From positions 1 through 64,000 of the forward strand of contig CAYGSG010000003.1 of NCBI GenBank assembly GCA_964352615.1: a stretch of DNA of 64,000 nt, given 5' to 3'. A program made the translations under genes and the position numbers. This DNA comes from OFTM382 sp964352615 (GTDB taxonomy: Bacteria > Planctomycetota > Phycisphaerae > Phycisphaerales > UBA1924). Each line of letters starts with the position of its first letter. Within the stretch, counting starts at the first letter, position 1. Shown here in pieces: positions 44,002 to 52,064 of this stretch. The notes under the pieces were generated by a model. It was not told the origin of the DNA. It saw only the letters and a list, made by a program, of their open reading frames with translations, and ran no database searches.

Positions 44002-44086
44002 GTTCGACCTCGATGAGCGCAGTCCCTGCGCAACCCCGGAACACCCACGTCTGAGCGTTCACCTTGGGATTCGCTCCTCTATTTGA

Positions 44087-46216
44087 CTAGAAAAGCAGAG
44101 TAAAGACCAGATGAAATCTGTTAGAGCCTGATTTGACGTTCTGATTATCCACGTCATCCAGCGCCACGGCCCAATCAACCCGCACACTCATGTTCCGATA
44201 GAAAAGAAGGTCCGCTCCGATACCCGCGCCCCACAGATCCTCGTTCTTCTCGAACGCCTGCCGATCCACGTTCTCGCTGCGACCGATGTCGGTGAATGCC
44301 TTGAACACCAGATCCCAGTCTGGCCTTCCATACACCGAACGAGGAGCCTGATAGAAAGGCCGACCGAAGAACGACCCGGGCTCGCCAAAGTTGCCATCCC
44401 CGTCCGCCACCGACATCGGCCTGAACGACCGGGGAATGTGCCAGCGGTACTCGGCCGACGCGATCACCACGTTGTCGCCCGCGACCACCGACTCGGGGTA
44501 CCCACGCACCGAATACAGCCCGCCGACCACCTGCTGCTCGTTGGGCACCAGGCGGTTGTCCATCGCGTACTGACCCCGCACCGACAGCGCGATCTCGTGC
44601 GCCAGCGTCGAGCTCTTCCACGTCGTCGGGTCTTGCCAGGCGCTGCCCAAAATCAACGGCTCAAGAAAGAACGACCCGCCCACGCCGTAGCGAAAGACCG
44701 ACCAGTCCTGCTCGGGCGCGAGTCGGCCAAGACGCTCAAGCCCGGGCGACTTGCCGCCCGAGATATCCGCAAGAGACCACTCGAAGCTCGTCTGCGCATC
44801 GAAGCTCCACTTGTCCGTGGCCGCCTCGGCCCGAAGCCCGATCTTGGGCACCAAAAACTGTTCGCGGCCCTGCACGCCGACCGCCTCGTTGAACACCTCG
44901 GTCTGGTTCCATCGGACCCCGGCGAACGCATCCACAAACAGCTCGCGCCGCTGGTAGAAGTTCCAACTGACCTCCGCGCCGATCGTGTACCCTTCGCCCG
45001 TGAACTTCTCGTCCGCAAGCCCGACGTCAGAAGCCGTGAAGCTGCTGAAGTCCCCGAACAGCCGCGCACGCCACAGGTCGGTACCGGGGATCGCGGTCTC
45101 GTACGAGGCCACCGCCGCGTGCGAGCTGCTGAACCCGGCGGTGATGTACTCAAGGCTCAGAATGTCATCCAGGTTGTTGATTTGCGAGAACTGCGCGCCG
45201 AACCGTTGACGCCAAGGCTCGGTCGACTTGGTACCCGTGTTCGAGAACTGCGAGTACGCGAGCCACTGCTTGTTCTCGCTGACCAGGTAATCGAGCGTCA
45301 CCTCGCCCGCAGCCTCGCCCGGCGCGAGCGCCACATCGACCCGTCGGCCCGGGAAGCGGTTGAGCCGAAGCACGTAATCGTCCAGCAGGTCCCGCCTGAG
45401 CAGGTCCCGCTGGTTGTTGTCCTCGGTGTATTCTCCGTCCGCCACTACGCCCACCGGGCTGCGGCTCAGGATGCGCACGTGCTTGGGGTTGTTCAGCCGG
45501 CTGTCGATCCCGAACCGATCGCCAGATGCCACCGTGCGCACGTTCTTGACCACGCCGTTGAAGACGATGACGGTCAGCTCGGTGCGCTCGCCACGGAAGT
45601 CCGTCGGGCCCTCGAAGCCCTCGGGCCGTTCAAGCAGGATGTCCTGCGGGCTCACGAGCGCCAGACGGCCCAGCAGCTCGCGCCGCTCGAACTCCTGATC
45701 GATCCGGTTGAGCACTTCCTGCACCGCGCTACGCGTCATCAGCACCGTGCCGCCCGCACCGATCTGGTCGATGCGCACACCCTCGACCGCCTCGCCCGGC
45801 TTGGGCGTTGCGAGCAGATCGCCATCGGGCACCAACGCCACAAGCAGCTCGCCGAGTTGTTCAGGTGAAGGAAGTCCGGGGTGCTCGGGCTGAAGCAGGA
45901 TCACGATCTGAGAAACCGGGAACAGCTCTTCTTCGATGGCGGCGCTCGCACGATCGGCTGCTGCCATCGCGAGGGCTTCGGGTTCACCCTCAGCGGCCAT
46001 CTCGTCGAGCTGCGGTTCGGTCGCGAGGCTGGTCTGGACATCGGTCTCGATGGCTGCAATCTCGGGCGTTGCAACGGGCACCATCTGCCCGAGCACCGGC
46101 TCGGGGTCGTCATTGGATGGACCGGCCTGCGCGCACGCTCCGCTCACAGCGGCCAGCATCGCACCCGACACCACCAACCCTCGCCAACCACCGCGCAGCA
46201 TGTCTGTCAAATTCAC
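44087..46216 (-). CDS. Two-partner-secretion outer-membrane transporter (TpsB/FhaC/ShlB-like)
   Basis: A 709-residue Omp85-family protein. The signal segment LRGGWRGLVVSGAMLAAVSGACAQ is followed by an acidic Ala/Glu/Pro-rich stretch of about 80 residues, then POTRA-like sequence (VSQIVILLQPEHPGLPSPEQL, RTELTVIVFNGVVKNVRTVA, VDVALAPGEAAGEVTLDYLV) and a 16-strand-type barrel. The loop-6 signature VRGY is at residues 570-573, and the chain ends RFHLVFTLLF with a terminal Phe. It should secrete the giant protein encoded next to it by recognising its TPS domain. The start GTG 46216 has GAGGGAA upstream; ATG 46201 is the alternative. An upstream open frame of 62 residues overlaps the previous gene and was discounted. 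Confidence 0.88.
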   Translation of the reverse strand: MNLTDMLRGGWRGLVVSGAMLAAVSGACAQAGPSNDDPEPVLGQMVPVATPEIAAIETDVQTSLATEPQLDEMAAEGEPEALAMAAADRASAAIEEELFPVSQIVILLQPEHPGLPSPEQLGELLVALVPDGDLLATPKPGEAVEGVRIDQIGAGGTVLMTRSAVQEVLNRIDQEFERRELLGRLALVSPQDILLERPEGFEGPTDFRGERTELTVIVFNGVVKNVRTVASGDRFGIDSRLNNPKHVRILSRSPVGVVADGEYTEDNNQRDLLRRDLLDDYVLRLNRFPGRRVDVALAPGEAAGEVTLDYLVSENKQWLAYSQFSNTGTKSTEPWRQRFGAQFSQINNLDDILSLEYITAGFSSSHAAVASYETAIPGTDLWRARLFGDFSSFTASDVGLADEKFTGEGYTIGAEVSWNFYQRRELFVDAFAGVRWNQTEVFNEAVGVQGREQFLVPKIGLRAEAATDKWSFDAQTSFEWSLADISGGKSPGLERLGRLAPEQDWSVFRYGVGGSFFLEPLILGSAWQDPTTWKSSTLAHEIALSVRGQYAMDNRLVPNEQQVVGGLYSVRGYPESVVAGDNVVIASAEYRWHIPRSFRPMSVADGDGNFGEPGSFFGRPFYQAPRSVYGRPDWDLVFKAFTDIGRSENVDRQAFEKNEDLWGAGIGADLLFYRNMSVRVDWAVALDDVDNQNVKSGSNRFHLVFTLLF

Positions 46217-46268
46217 GGCTTTCCCTCTGGCCGAACAGGCCGATCGCGCTCCGATGCGCCGATCTGCC

Positions 46269-46297
46269 ACGGTATCAGACGGGGATTGCCAGGGCAA
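46269..46297 (-). promoter_or_regulatory. Sigma70-like promoter for the tpsB-tpsA pair
   Basis: On the minus strand, TTGCCC (46297-46292), a 17-nt spacer and TACCGT (46274-46269), with a predicted start about 46 nt before the GTG at 46216. It would allow the secretion pair to be expressed separately from the upstream TagF/IcmF/DotU genes. Confidence 0.45.
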
Positions 46298-46355
46298 ACC
46301 AGCAAGCCAGCCCGGTAGTGGTTCAATTGGGCTTCCTAGCTTGCCCAGCCAAGCT

Positions 46356-47318
46356 CTAGGCCGAGCGGCCCGCAGCCCGCGATACCGGCTTGAGCATCTC
46401 ATCGAACCGGGCTCGGGTGCTCTGGTCCACGCTGTAGGTAATCGTCGTCACCAGCGGGATGGTCGATTCGGGTGTCCGCAGGCAGGCGAACTCGCCCCGC
46501 CCGGGCGGTCCGATGACCAGATCGATGAACTTGTGCCGAAGCGGCATGATGACCAGCGAGGGCCGCCCGCCCCACCCGCCGAGCACACGCAACCAAGCCC
46601 ACGCGGCGTCCTCAGGCTGGTTGGCCCCGCGAGGCACGCGAACGTGCTGCGGCTTGTCCATGCCCGCTCGGCCAGAATTGCGCTCCGGCGAGGGCTCGCC
46701 GAGCATCCCCACCAGCCGGTGCATCAGCCGGTAGACCGAATCCTTGCCGCCCTCCACCTCGATTCGGCTCGACACCGCGCGAAGGCCCTCGCTGCAATCG
46801 ATCGAATCCAGCACCCGCACCGGCTGGATGCCCGCCGAAACACGCACCAGATCCTGCCTGGCCGAGTCGAGCGCTGCGATCACTTGCTCAGCCGTCTCCG
46901 CAGCCCGGCATTCGTTCTCAACCCGTTCAAGCAGCGGCATGCAGGTGCTCAGCGCCCACTGCACATCGATCCCGAGCGCCTGCACGCACACGATCATCGG
47001 GAACGCCTTGCGTCCCTTGCCGTCTTGCGAGGGCCACATGCGGGCCATGATGACCGACGCGCCGTCGTGCCACACAAGGATGTGACGAAGCGGATAGGTC
47101 TCGGCGGTCTCGGCGTCGCCGGCCCACGTGCCCGCGTCGATGTTGCCCCCGATGCCCTCGACGTACAGCCGGCGCTTGAACTCCACAAGCTGCTCAGTGT
47201 CCATCCCCTGGTCGTCGAGGTGATCGTTCCAGCCGGGATGCTTGCCGAATGCCGCCAAGTACAGCCCCGCCTGTGGGGCGTCCTCGCGGTTCAGTACGGT
47301 CTTGAGCCATCCCAGCAC
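46356..47318 (-). CDS. tagF: TagF-domain protein (type VI secretion-associated)
   Basis: A 320-residue protein. The N-terminal half matches the TagF/ImpM domain: YLAAFGKHPGWNDHLDDQG (the G+K+P+xxD core, residues about 21-38), then a WHDGASVIMARMWPSQDGKGRKAFPMIV stretch, split here by no gap. In Proteobacteria TagF restrains type VI secretion after translation. The C-terminal half (LRVLGGWGGRPSLVIMPLRH, VIGPPGRGEFACLR) also fits the family. GTG start with AAGGA about 9 nt upstream. It is the last of four co-directional genes with IcmF and DotU; no PpkA/PppA kinase-phosphatase pair is present nearby. Confidence 0.78.
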   Translation of the reverse strand: MLGWLKTVLNREDAPQAGLYLAAFGKHPGWNDHLDDQGMDTEQLVEFKRRLYVEGIGGNIDAGTWAGDAETAETYPLRHILVWHDGASVIMARMWPSQDGKGRKAFPMIVCVQALGIDVQWALSTCMPLLERVENECRAAETAEQVIAALDSARQDLVRVSAGIQPVRVLDSIDCSEGLRAVSSRIEVEGGKDSVYRLMHRLVGMLGEPSPERNSGRAGMDKPQHVRVPRGANQPEDAAWAWLRVLGGWGGRPSLVIMPLRHKFIDLVIGPPGRGEFACLRTPESTIPLVTTITYSVDQSTRARFDEMLKPVSRAAGRSA

Positions 47319-47514
47319 GTCACGTATTCCTTGCGATCCCCGCTCGCCGACGGTGCTTTACGAAGGGCACCACCCACTACGCGGAAGCTGTCTGACCTTG
47401 GGGACACCGTGTTTCCACCAGAACTCCGTCCATGAAGCTCTATCGGCTCAGAGCGAGGCTATCGGACAGTCACAACGAGCCCCAGCCGACGAGAATCAGC
47501 CCCAAAGGCACCGA

Positions 47515-49773
47515 TCAGCCGCCGCCTGCTGCGTCCTTGAGTTCCTCAAGCCGCCTGGTCACCCGCCGTTTGGCTCGCTCGAGCCATGAATCCAGCGTGC
47601 CCGACGAAGGGCCAGAATCAATCGCCGCCAGCAGTGCCTGGCCCTGAGCCTGCGCCACTCCGATGTCGAATTCCGTGGCCTTCTCGGGGTCGTAGGCATC
47701 CGTCCAAGCTCCGACACCCTCGGTGATCGCGCTTTCGAGCCGGCGCGACCCCACGAGGTTCTTCGCTCCCGCCCCACGATCGAGCAGGCGGTCGACGCCC
47801 TGCATGAGTGCCGCCATGTCGATCACCGGCGGCGCAGCATCCGCCGACGCGGGCGACGCAGCGTACCGCAGCAAATCCTCGAACTCGAAGCGTGGCTGCT
47901 TGCCGTCGCCCTCTGGGTCCAGCGTGCCCACTTCGAGATAGATCAGCGCCCGAAGCGCGTCGAGCTTGGTCTGGTCCCACACACCCTGCCTGCGGTCGAT
48001 CTGCATGCGGTTGTCCGCCGCCTCGATCACCGGGCGGATCACCGTCACGAGGAACACCGAGTCGAACGCCTTGGCTCTCGCCGTGTCGTAGTCCGCCGTG
48101 ATCGGCGCCAGCGGCCTGTACAGCATCGGCGCCTGGATGGGCGAATCGATCTGCGGAATAACTTCCGCGGCCACCTTCTCGCGGGCAAACTCGGTCACTT
48201 CCAGGTTCATGGTCTCCTGGCCCAAGTAGTCGAATTCGCTGGTGTTGTCACGGGCCTGCACCACGATGTCCCGTGCGCGCAGTCGAAGACGCTGTGTGTC
48301 CTGATTCTCAGGCACGGTCTTGTACGCGCTCAGCATGCCTTCCCAGAACCCGAGGTGCTGGCCGATGCTGGTCTTGTACGACCACGCGCCCCACGCCGTC
48401 AGCGCGATCAGCGCCACCGCCGTGAACCCGGCCGATCCAAAGATCAGCAACTGCCTGGCCGCGCGTGTCGCCTTGGCGCTGGCGCTCTTGAGCACCAGCC
48501 CGCGTTCGCGGAACACCTTGGAGATGAACATGTCCCGCAAGAAGAACGCCCGCTCGCGCTTCCACGTTCGGCCCTCTGGCAGCGCATCGACCGGCACACC
48601 GATCGCCGCCGCCAGGTCCGCGTCAAGGGCCGAGCCCTCGCGCATCGACGACGTGAAGTAGATGCCCCGCAAGAACAGCGGATCGCCCGACCAGGCCCCG
48701 CCCGAGAAAACCAGTTCGAGGTAGCGCTGGAGCTTGGGCACAAGCTGGGTCATCGCTTCGGGGTAGGCGTACAGCGCATCGACCTGATCGATCCGGCGAA
48801 GGTTCGGGTCCTCGGTGTGCACCGGGTCCATGAGCAGCGCCATGCGGCGCCTGCGGATGCGGTCGGCCAGCTTGGAGAAGTGCTCGCCCAGCCGGCGCGG
48901 CTCGAACTTCTCATCGAGGCTCGACGGGTTCGACCAGCCCATCATCTGGTGCTGCAAGCCCGGGTCATCGATCGAGTCGTAGAACTCGCGGAACCCGTTG
49001 ATGAGGTCCGACTTGGTCACGATCACGAACGCCGGGAACCGGACCTTGAGGCTGTCGCGAACCGTGTTGAGCTGTTGGGCGATGCGTGTGGCCTTCTGCT
49101 CGATGGTGCCATCGTCGTCCTTGATGAGGCTGTCGGCGGGTATCACCAGCAGCAGCCCGTTGACGGGGCTGTTGGGCCGCGCTGTGCGCAGCAGCTTGAG
49201 GAATTCCTTCCACTCGCTGGTCTTACCGGCGGCTGTCTCTTCAAACATCAGCCTGCCCGCGGTATCAAGGATGACCGCGTAGTTGGTGAACCACCAGTTC
49301 ATGTTCATCGTGCCGCCGAGGCCTTGCAGCGTGTTCTGCAAGCCGCCCGGGAACCCGACGTTGCTGTGCCGAACCGCCTCGGTCTTGCCCGAACCGGGCT
49401 CACCGACCAGCAGGTACCAGGGCAGCGAGTACATGTCCTTGCCGTGCTTGCGGAAGACATCGAGCCCCTCGGCGAACTTGTCGTGCAGGTTGGCCACGCT
49501 CGCTTCGCCCGCAAGCCCGCGTTTGCCCTTGCTGGCGTTCTCGCGGATCTGCTTCTCGAAGGGCTTGCTCCTGGCCTTGGACATCGCGGCCAGAACCTGC
49601 TTGTACACAAGCAGCAAGAGCCCCACGAGCACAAACCCGCCCAGCACGATGCCCAGCGCTTTGATCGCGCCCATCACCACCAGCACCCCGCTGATGCCGC
49701 CGACCACCGCCACCACCAAGAAAATCTTGACCGGTAGCGGAACCAGACTGCTTGAACCAGATCCTTGCGCCAT
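47515..49773 (-). CDS. tssM: IcmF/TssM-like inner-membrane ATPase/GTPase, short form
   Basis: A 752-residue protein. Two N-terminal helices (about 15-35 and 38-58) precede a cytoplasmic P-loop domain with GEPGSGKT (124-131), ILDTAGR (168-174) and TKSD (253-256). Family blocks FLRGIYFTS (about 367-375) and FLRDMFISKVFRERGLV (about 411-427) lead to a third helix (about 442-465). The part after TM3 is only about 285 residues, whereas typical TssM is 1100-1200 residues long, so the large periplasmic region that contacts TssJ is mostly absent. In T6SS and Dot/Icm systems IcmF with DotU builds and energises the membrane complex. AAGGGA lies upstream of ATG 49773; a GTG six codons earlier was discounted. 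Confidence 0.87.
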   Translation of the reverse strand: MAQGSGSSSLVPLPVKIFLVVAVVGGISGVLVVMGAIKALGIVLGGFVLVGLLLLVYKQVLAAMSKARSKPFEKQIRENASKGKRGLAGEASVANLHDKFAEGLDVFRKHGKDMYSLPWYLLVGEPGSGKTEAVRHSNVGFPGGLQNTLQGLGGTMNMNWWFTNYAVILDTAGRLMFEETAAGKTSEWKEFLKLLRTARPNSPVNGLLLVIPADSLIKDDDGTIEQKATRIAQQLNTVRDSLKVRFPAFVIVTKSDLINGFREFYDSIDDPGLQHQMMGWSNPSSLDEKFEPRRLGEHFSKLADRIRRRRMALLMDPVHTEDPNLRRIDQVDALYAYPEAMTQLVPKLQRYLELVFSGGAWSGDPLFLRGIYFTSSMREGSALDADLAAAIGVPVDALPEGRTWKRERAFFLRDMFISKVFRERGLVLKSASAKATRAARQLLIFGSAGFTAVALIALTAWGAWSYKTSIGQHLGFWEGMLSAYKTVPENQDTQRLRLRARDIVVQARDNTSEFDYLGQETMNLEVTEFAREKVAAEVIPQIDSPIQAPMLYRPLAPITADYDTARAKAFDSVFLVTVIRPVIEAADNRMQIDRRQGVWDQTKLDALRALIYLEVGTLDPEGDGKQPRFEFEDLLRYAASPASADAAPPVIDMAALMQGVDRLLDRGAGAKNLVGSRRLESAITEGVGAWTDAYDPEKATEFDIGVAQAQGQALLAAIDSGPSSGTLDSWLERAKRRVTRRLEELKDAAGGG

Positions 49774-49835
49774 CGCGCTGTATCCCTTCACAGTGTGCCT
49801 GCGACCATTGGGGGCCGCAGGCCGTACGAATCAGA

Positions 49836-50510
49836 TCATTCCGCGATCGACTGGATGCTCTCGAGCGTGGTTTCCAGCGACTTCGAGCTCGATAGAAACA
49901 AGAACACATTCGCGCCCAGCAGCACCACCGCAAGGCCCACCAGCGCGATCAGCACCGCCCCCACCACCTTCGCGGGCGGCTCGACGTAGTTCGTCTGGTC
50001 CACGTTCTCATACGCCTCCGGGCACACCCGCGACGACGCTTCCGAATCCATCACGCCGCGAAGCCTCGCGGACATCTCCGTCATCTTCGAGCGCAGCGAA
50101 TCGGGCCGCTGACCGCCGGTAAACCCGAGGCCAAGGCATGTGAACAGCACCGCGAGTTGTTCGGTCGCCGAAGGGCCCTTGTCCGCGAGCGAGGCATCGA
50201 CGAGGTCGTAGAACTTCTGGTCGCTGTCGAGCCCGTCAAACTCCATTGCCATCGGAGGCCACGTCGCAGCAAACGGCAGGGCGCTCTCACGAATCAGGGA
50301 GTCGGCAAACAGCACCAACGCCGGCTCGACCCGTTGGTAGTCCGCGCCGACCGTGCCGCCCATCTGCGACGAACGCTGACGCATCAGATCGAGCTGCTGC
50401 TTGAGCTCGACCCGCACCACGTCCTCGGGCGGCGGGGTGCCCTTGCGCGCCGAGCGATTGAGCCGGCAGCAATACTGAAAGAACGGCTCGGTTAGGTCCA
50501 CCAGCTTCAT
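49836..50510 (-). CDS. tssL: DotU/TssL-like inner-membrane protein
   Basis: A 224-residue protein with the DotU layout: a cytoplasmic helical domain followed by one C-terminal membrane helix (about 179-203, VVGAVLIALVGLAVVLLGAN) and a short tail. Family features are the N-terminal LTEPFFQYCCRLNR helix, the LVLFADSLIRESALPFA segment and FYDLVDASLADKG...LAVLFTCLGLGFTGG, matching the FF..L.........LEl.y.cL.lGF.G pattern. No OmpA/peptidoglycan-binding domain is attached. ATG 50510 was chosen because AAGGA lies 7 nt upstream; a TTG at 50528 extends the frame by six residues. It sits 62 nt upstream of the IcmF-like gene, its expected partner. Confidence 0.83.
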   Translation of the reverse strand: MKLVDLTEPFFQYCCRLNRSARKGTPPPEDVVRVELKQQLDLMRQRSSQMGGTVGADYQRVEPALVLFADSLIRESALPFAATWPPMAMEFDGLDSDQKFYDLVDASLADKGPSATEQLAVLFTCLGLGFTGGQRPDSLRSKMTEMSARLRGVMDSEASSRVCPEAYENVDQTNYVEPPAKVVGAVLIALVGLAVVLLGANVFLFLSSSKSLETTLESIQSIAE

Positions 50511-50576
50511 CAACCAATCCTTCCACAAACGCGCCGGCCTCGGCCCCGCTTGCTCACTCTCTTGATCACGACGTGA

Positions 50577-51404
50577 TCACTTCTTGATCACGTCCCGCAG
50601 CATCGATTCCGAGTAGTCCACGATCGAGGCGAGCATGTCCGCCTCCAATTCGTCCTCGTCGAACGTGCCCACGATCTCTTTGTACCGCCGCCAACAGGCC
50701 TTCTCGCCCTGATCGCCCGTACTGGACTCGATGAGCTCCGGGGCCAGCTCGCCCAGCCTGCGGTGCGCAAAGTGCCCGACCTGCGAGATCGACGAAACCA
50801 AGGCCGCCACCAGTTGCCGCAAACGTTCGATCTCGTCGCGGATCGCTTGAAGATCGCCCGACTGGCCCGACGCGTACTCACCGATCAATCGGCCAAGCGG
50901 CTCGCCGCGGCGAAGCTCGCTGCGGGGCGCGATGCGCTTCCATGTGCTCCAGCCGAGCTGGTCCATGCTGTGCGCCAGACCCGCCAGCGCCGCCGACAGC
51001 TCGCTGAGCCTGGGCCCGTCGAGTTCGGTGCCCTCCTGGCTCGCGAAGAACTCCTTGAAGAAGTCCGAGTTGGTCGCCGGAACGGTCCAGCTACCACCCG
51101 AGCCGCTGGGCAGCTTGAAGATGCCTGATTTGCGAAGCTTGCTTTCGAGCGTTGCACGCTCATCGGGCGACAGGATCGCCGATAGCTCTTCGAGCCGCCT
51201 GGTCAGTTCCTCCACGCCGCCCTCGCCCGCAGCGGGCGCTGGCGCCATGGACGCGGGCTCGACCTGCGTGGAAACCCCGCCAGCGCTGAGGGCTGCGGAC
51301 GCTTCCCGCCGCTCGGCCCGGCTCATGGAATCCCAGGCCGCCGCCAGCTTCTTGGCCAGCGCTACGGGTGAATCGCCAGATTGATCGCTCTGCTGCGTGT
51401 CCAC
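50577..51404 (-). CDS. Uncharacterised protein encoded upstream of DotU/IcmF
   Basis: A 275-residue soluble protein that I do not recognise. The N-terminal third is Ala/Ser/Glu-rich (LAKKLAAAWDSMSRAERREA, then a helical EELTRRLEELSAILSPDERA). The C-terminal two-thirds are helical and more structured (FFKEFFASQEGTELDG, LGWSTWKRIAPRSELRRGEP, IRDEIERLRQLVAALVSSI, WRRYKEIVGTFDEDELEADM). No membrane segment or signal. In position it corresponds to the FHA/TagH-type or TssK-like genes that neighbour DotU elsewhere, but no FHA motif is present. The start at GTG 51404 is favoured because AAGGAG is 7 nt upstream; the GTG at 51410 is only 1 nt from it. Likely a cytoplasmic partner of the membrane complex. 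Confidence 0.65.
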   Translation of the reverse strand: MDTQQSDQSGDSPVALAKKLAAAWDSMSRAERREASAALSAGGVSTQVEPASMAPAPAAGEGGVEELTRRLEELSAILSPDERATLESKLRKSGIFKLPSGSGGSWTVPATNSDFFKEFFASQEGTELDGPRLSELSAALAGLAHSMDQLGWSTWKRIAPRSELRRGEPLGRLIGEYASGQSGDLQAIRDEIERLRQLVAALVSSISQVGHFAHRRLGELAPELIESSTGDQGEKACWRRYKEIVGTFDEDELEADMLASIVDYSESMLRDVIKK

Positions 51405-51748
51405 AACCACGCTCCTTACCGTTCACGAACCCGGCCTCTGGGCGGAGAAGCCGCCCCAGACCCGGGGTTTCGCCCCACGGGACAACGATCATAACGTCCG
51501 AGAGCGCCGAGGCCCAATCGGCTCCGCGGACGTTCTTTCAGGCCGTCCACGACGGTCTCATCGCCTGCATGGTCCGCTATCGCTCGTTCGCAAGTTATGC
51601 CCGAGCAAGCAGTTGAGTTGCAAGCCTGCAAACCCGATGGTCACTCCGGAACAACCGCGCCTCGTGTGGGGTGCCGCAGAAGCGAATGCCTTTGTCGTCC
51701 GGGTCCACGCCCAATCGGGGCGGGATCCACTGACCGAAAGCCACCGCC
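51405..51748. other. Gene-free 344-nt divergent region upstream of the DotU/IcmF cluster
   Basis: Separates the minus-strand cluster from a plus-strand small lipoprotein gene. It contains a GGGCGG/CCGCCC hairpin (51440-51456) in the presumed leader and a minus-strand promoter candidate (51488-51517). Open frames in the remainder are short and unconvincing. Confidence 0.5.
51488..51517 (-). promoter_or_regulatory. Candidate promoter of the DotU/IcmF/TagF cluster
   Basis: On the minus strand TTGGGC (51517-51512), an 18-nt spacer and TATGAT (51493-51488). The leader to the GTG at 51404 would be about 77 nt and contains a GC-rich hairpin. Confidence 0.4.
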
Positions 51749-52015
51749 ATGCGCCACATGAACGCCCGAACCGTGCTCTGCCTCGCGGCCCTCACAGCCG
51801 CTGGCCTCTCGACCGTTGGGTGCGCTTCGTCCTCATCAGCCTCCCGTGCTGGCACGCAGCCCAGCCGCATCGTCTACCAGCCCAGCTACGACACCACCCG
51901 CTCCAGCCAGACCTTGGTCGCGGGCGATTCGCTCGGCCGAGCCATGTTCGAGCAGGGCGCTGTCGTCGCCAGCCGTGCGCACGCCGAGCTGCGCTACGCG
52001 GGCGTCGTCGAGTAA
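51749..52015 (+). CDS. Small lipoprotein-like protein
   Basis: An 88-residue protein. A signal (TVLCLAALTAAGLSTVGC) ends in a lipobox-like TVGC, with non-canonical Thr at -3, followed by a Ser-rich linker. The mature part (IVYQPSYDTTRSSQTLVAG, MFEQGAVVASRAHAELRYAG) has no recognised domain. ATG 51758 three codons downstream is equally possible. No clear ribosome site. It is a real gene by signal-peptide logic and frame composition, but its role is unknown. Confidence 0.6.
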   Translation: MRHMNARTVLCLAALTAAGLSTVGCASSSSASRAGTQPSRIVYQPSYDTTRSSQTLVAGDSLGRAMFEQGAVVASRAHAELRYAGVVE

Positions 52016-52064
52016 AGACTCCTCGTTCTGATTTATGAAGACCCAATCACGGGCGCTCGCCACT

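Noticed and set aside
36638..44016. Very long plus-strand open frames opposite the giant tpsA gene (up to 774 codons)
   Set aside because: They are antisense shadows caused by strong GC bias at third codon positions. Their translations are Arg/Pro/Ser-rich without domains, while the minus-strand frame has a signal peptide, TPS domain and partner gene.
46217..46402. 62-codon N-terminal extension of TpsB
   Set aside because: It would overlap the tagF gene end and place the signal peptide internally. GTG 46216 has a ribosome site.
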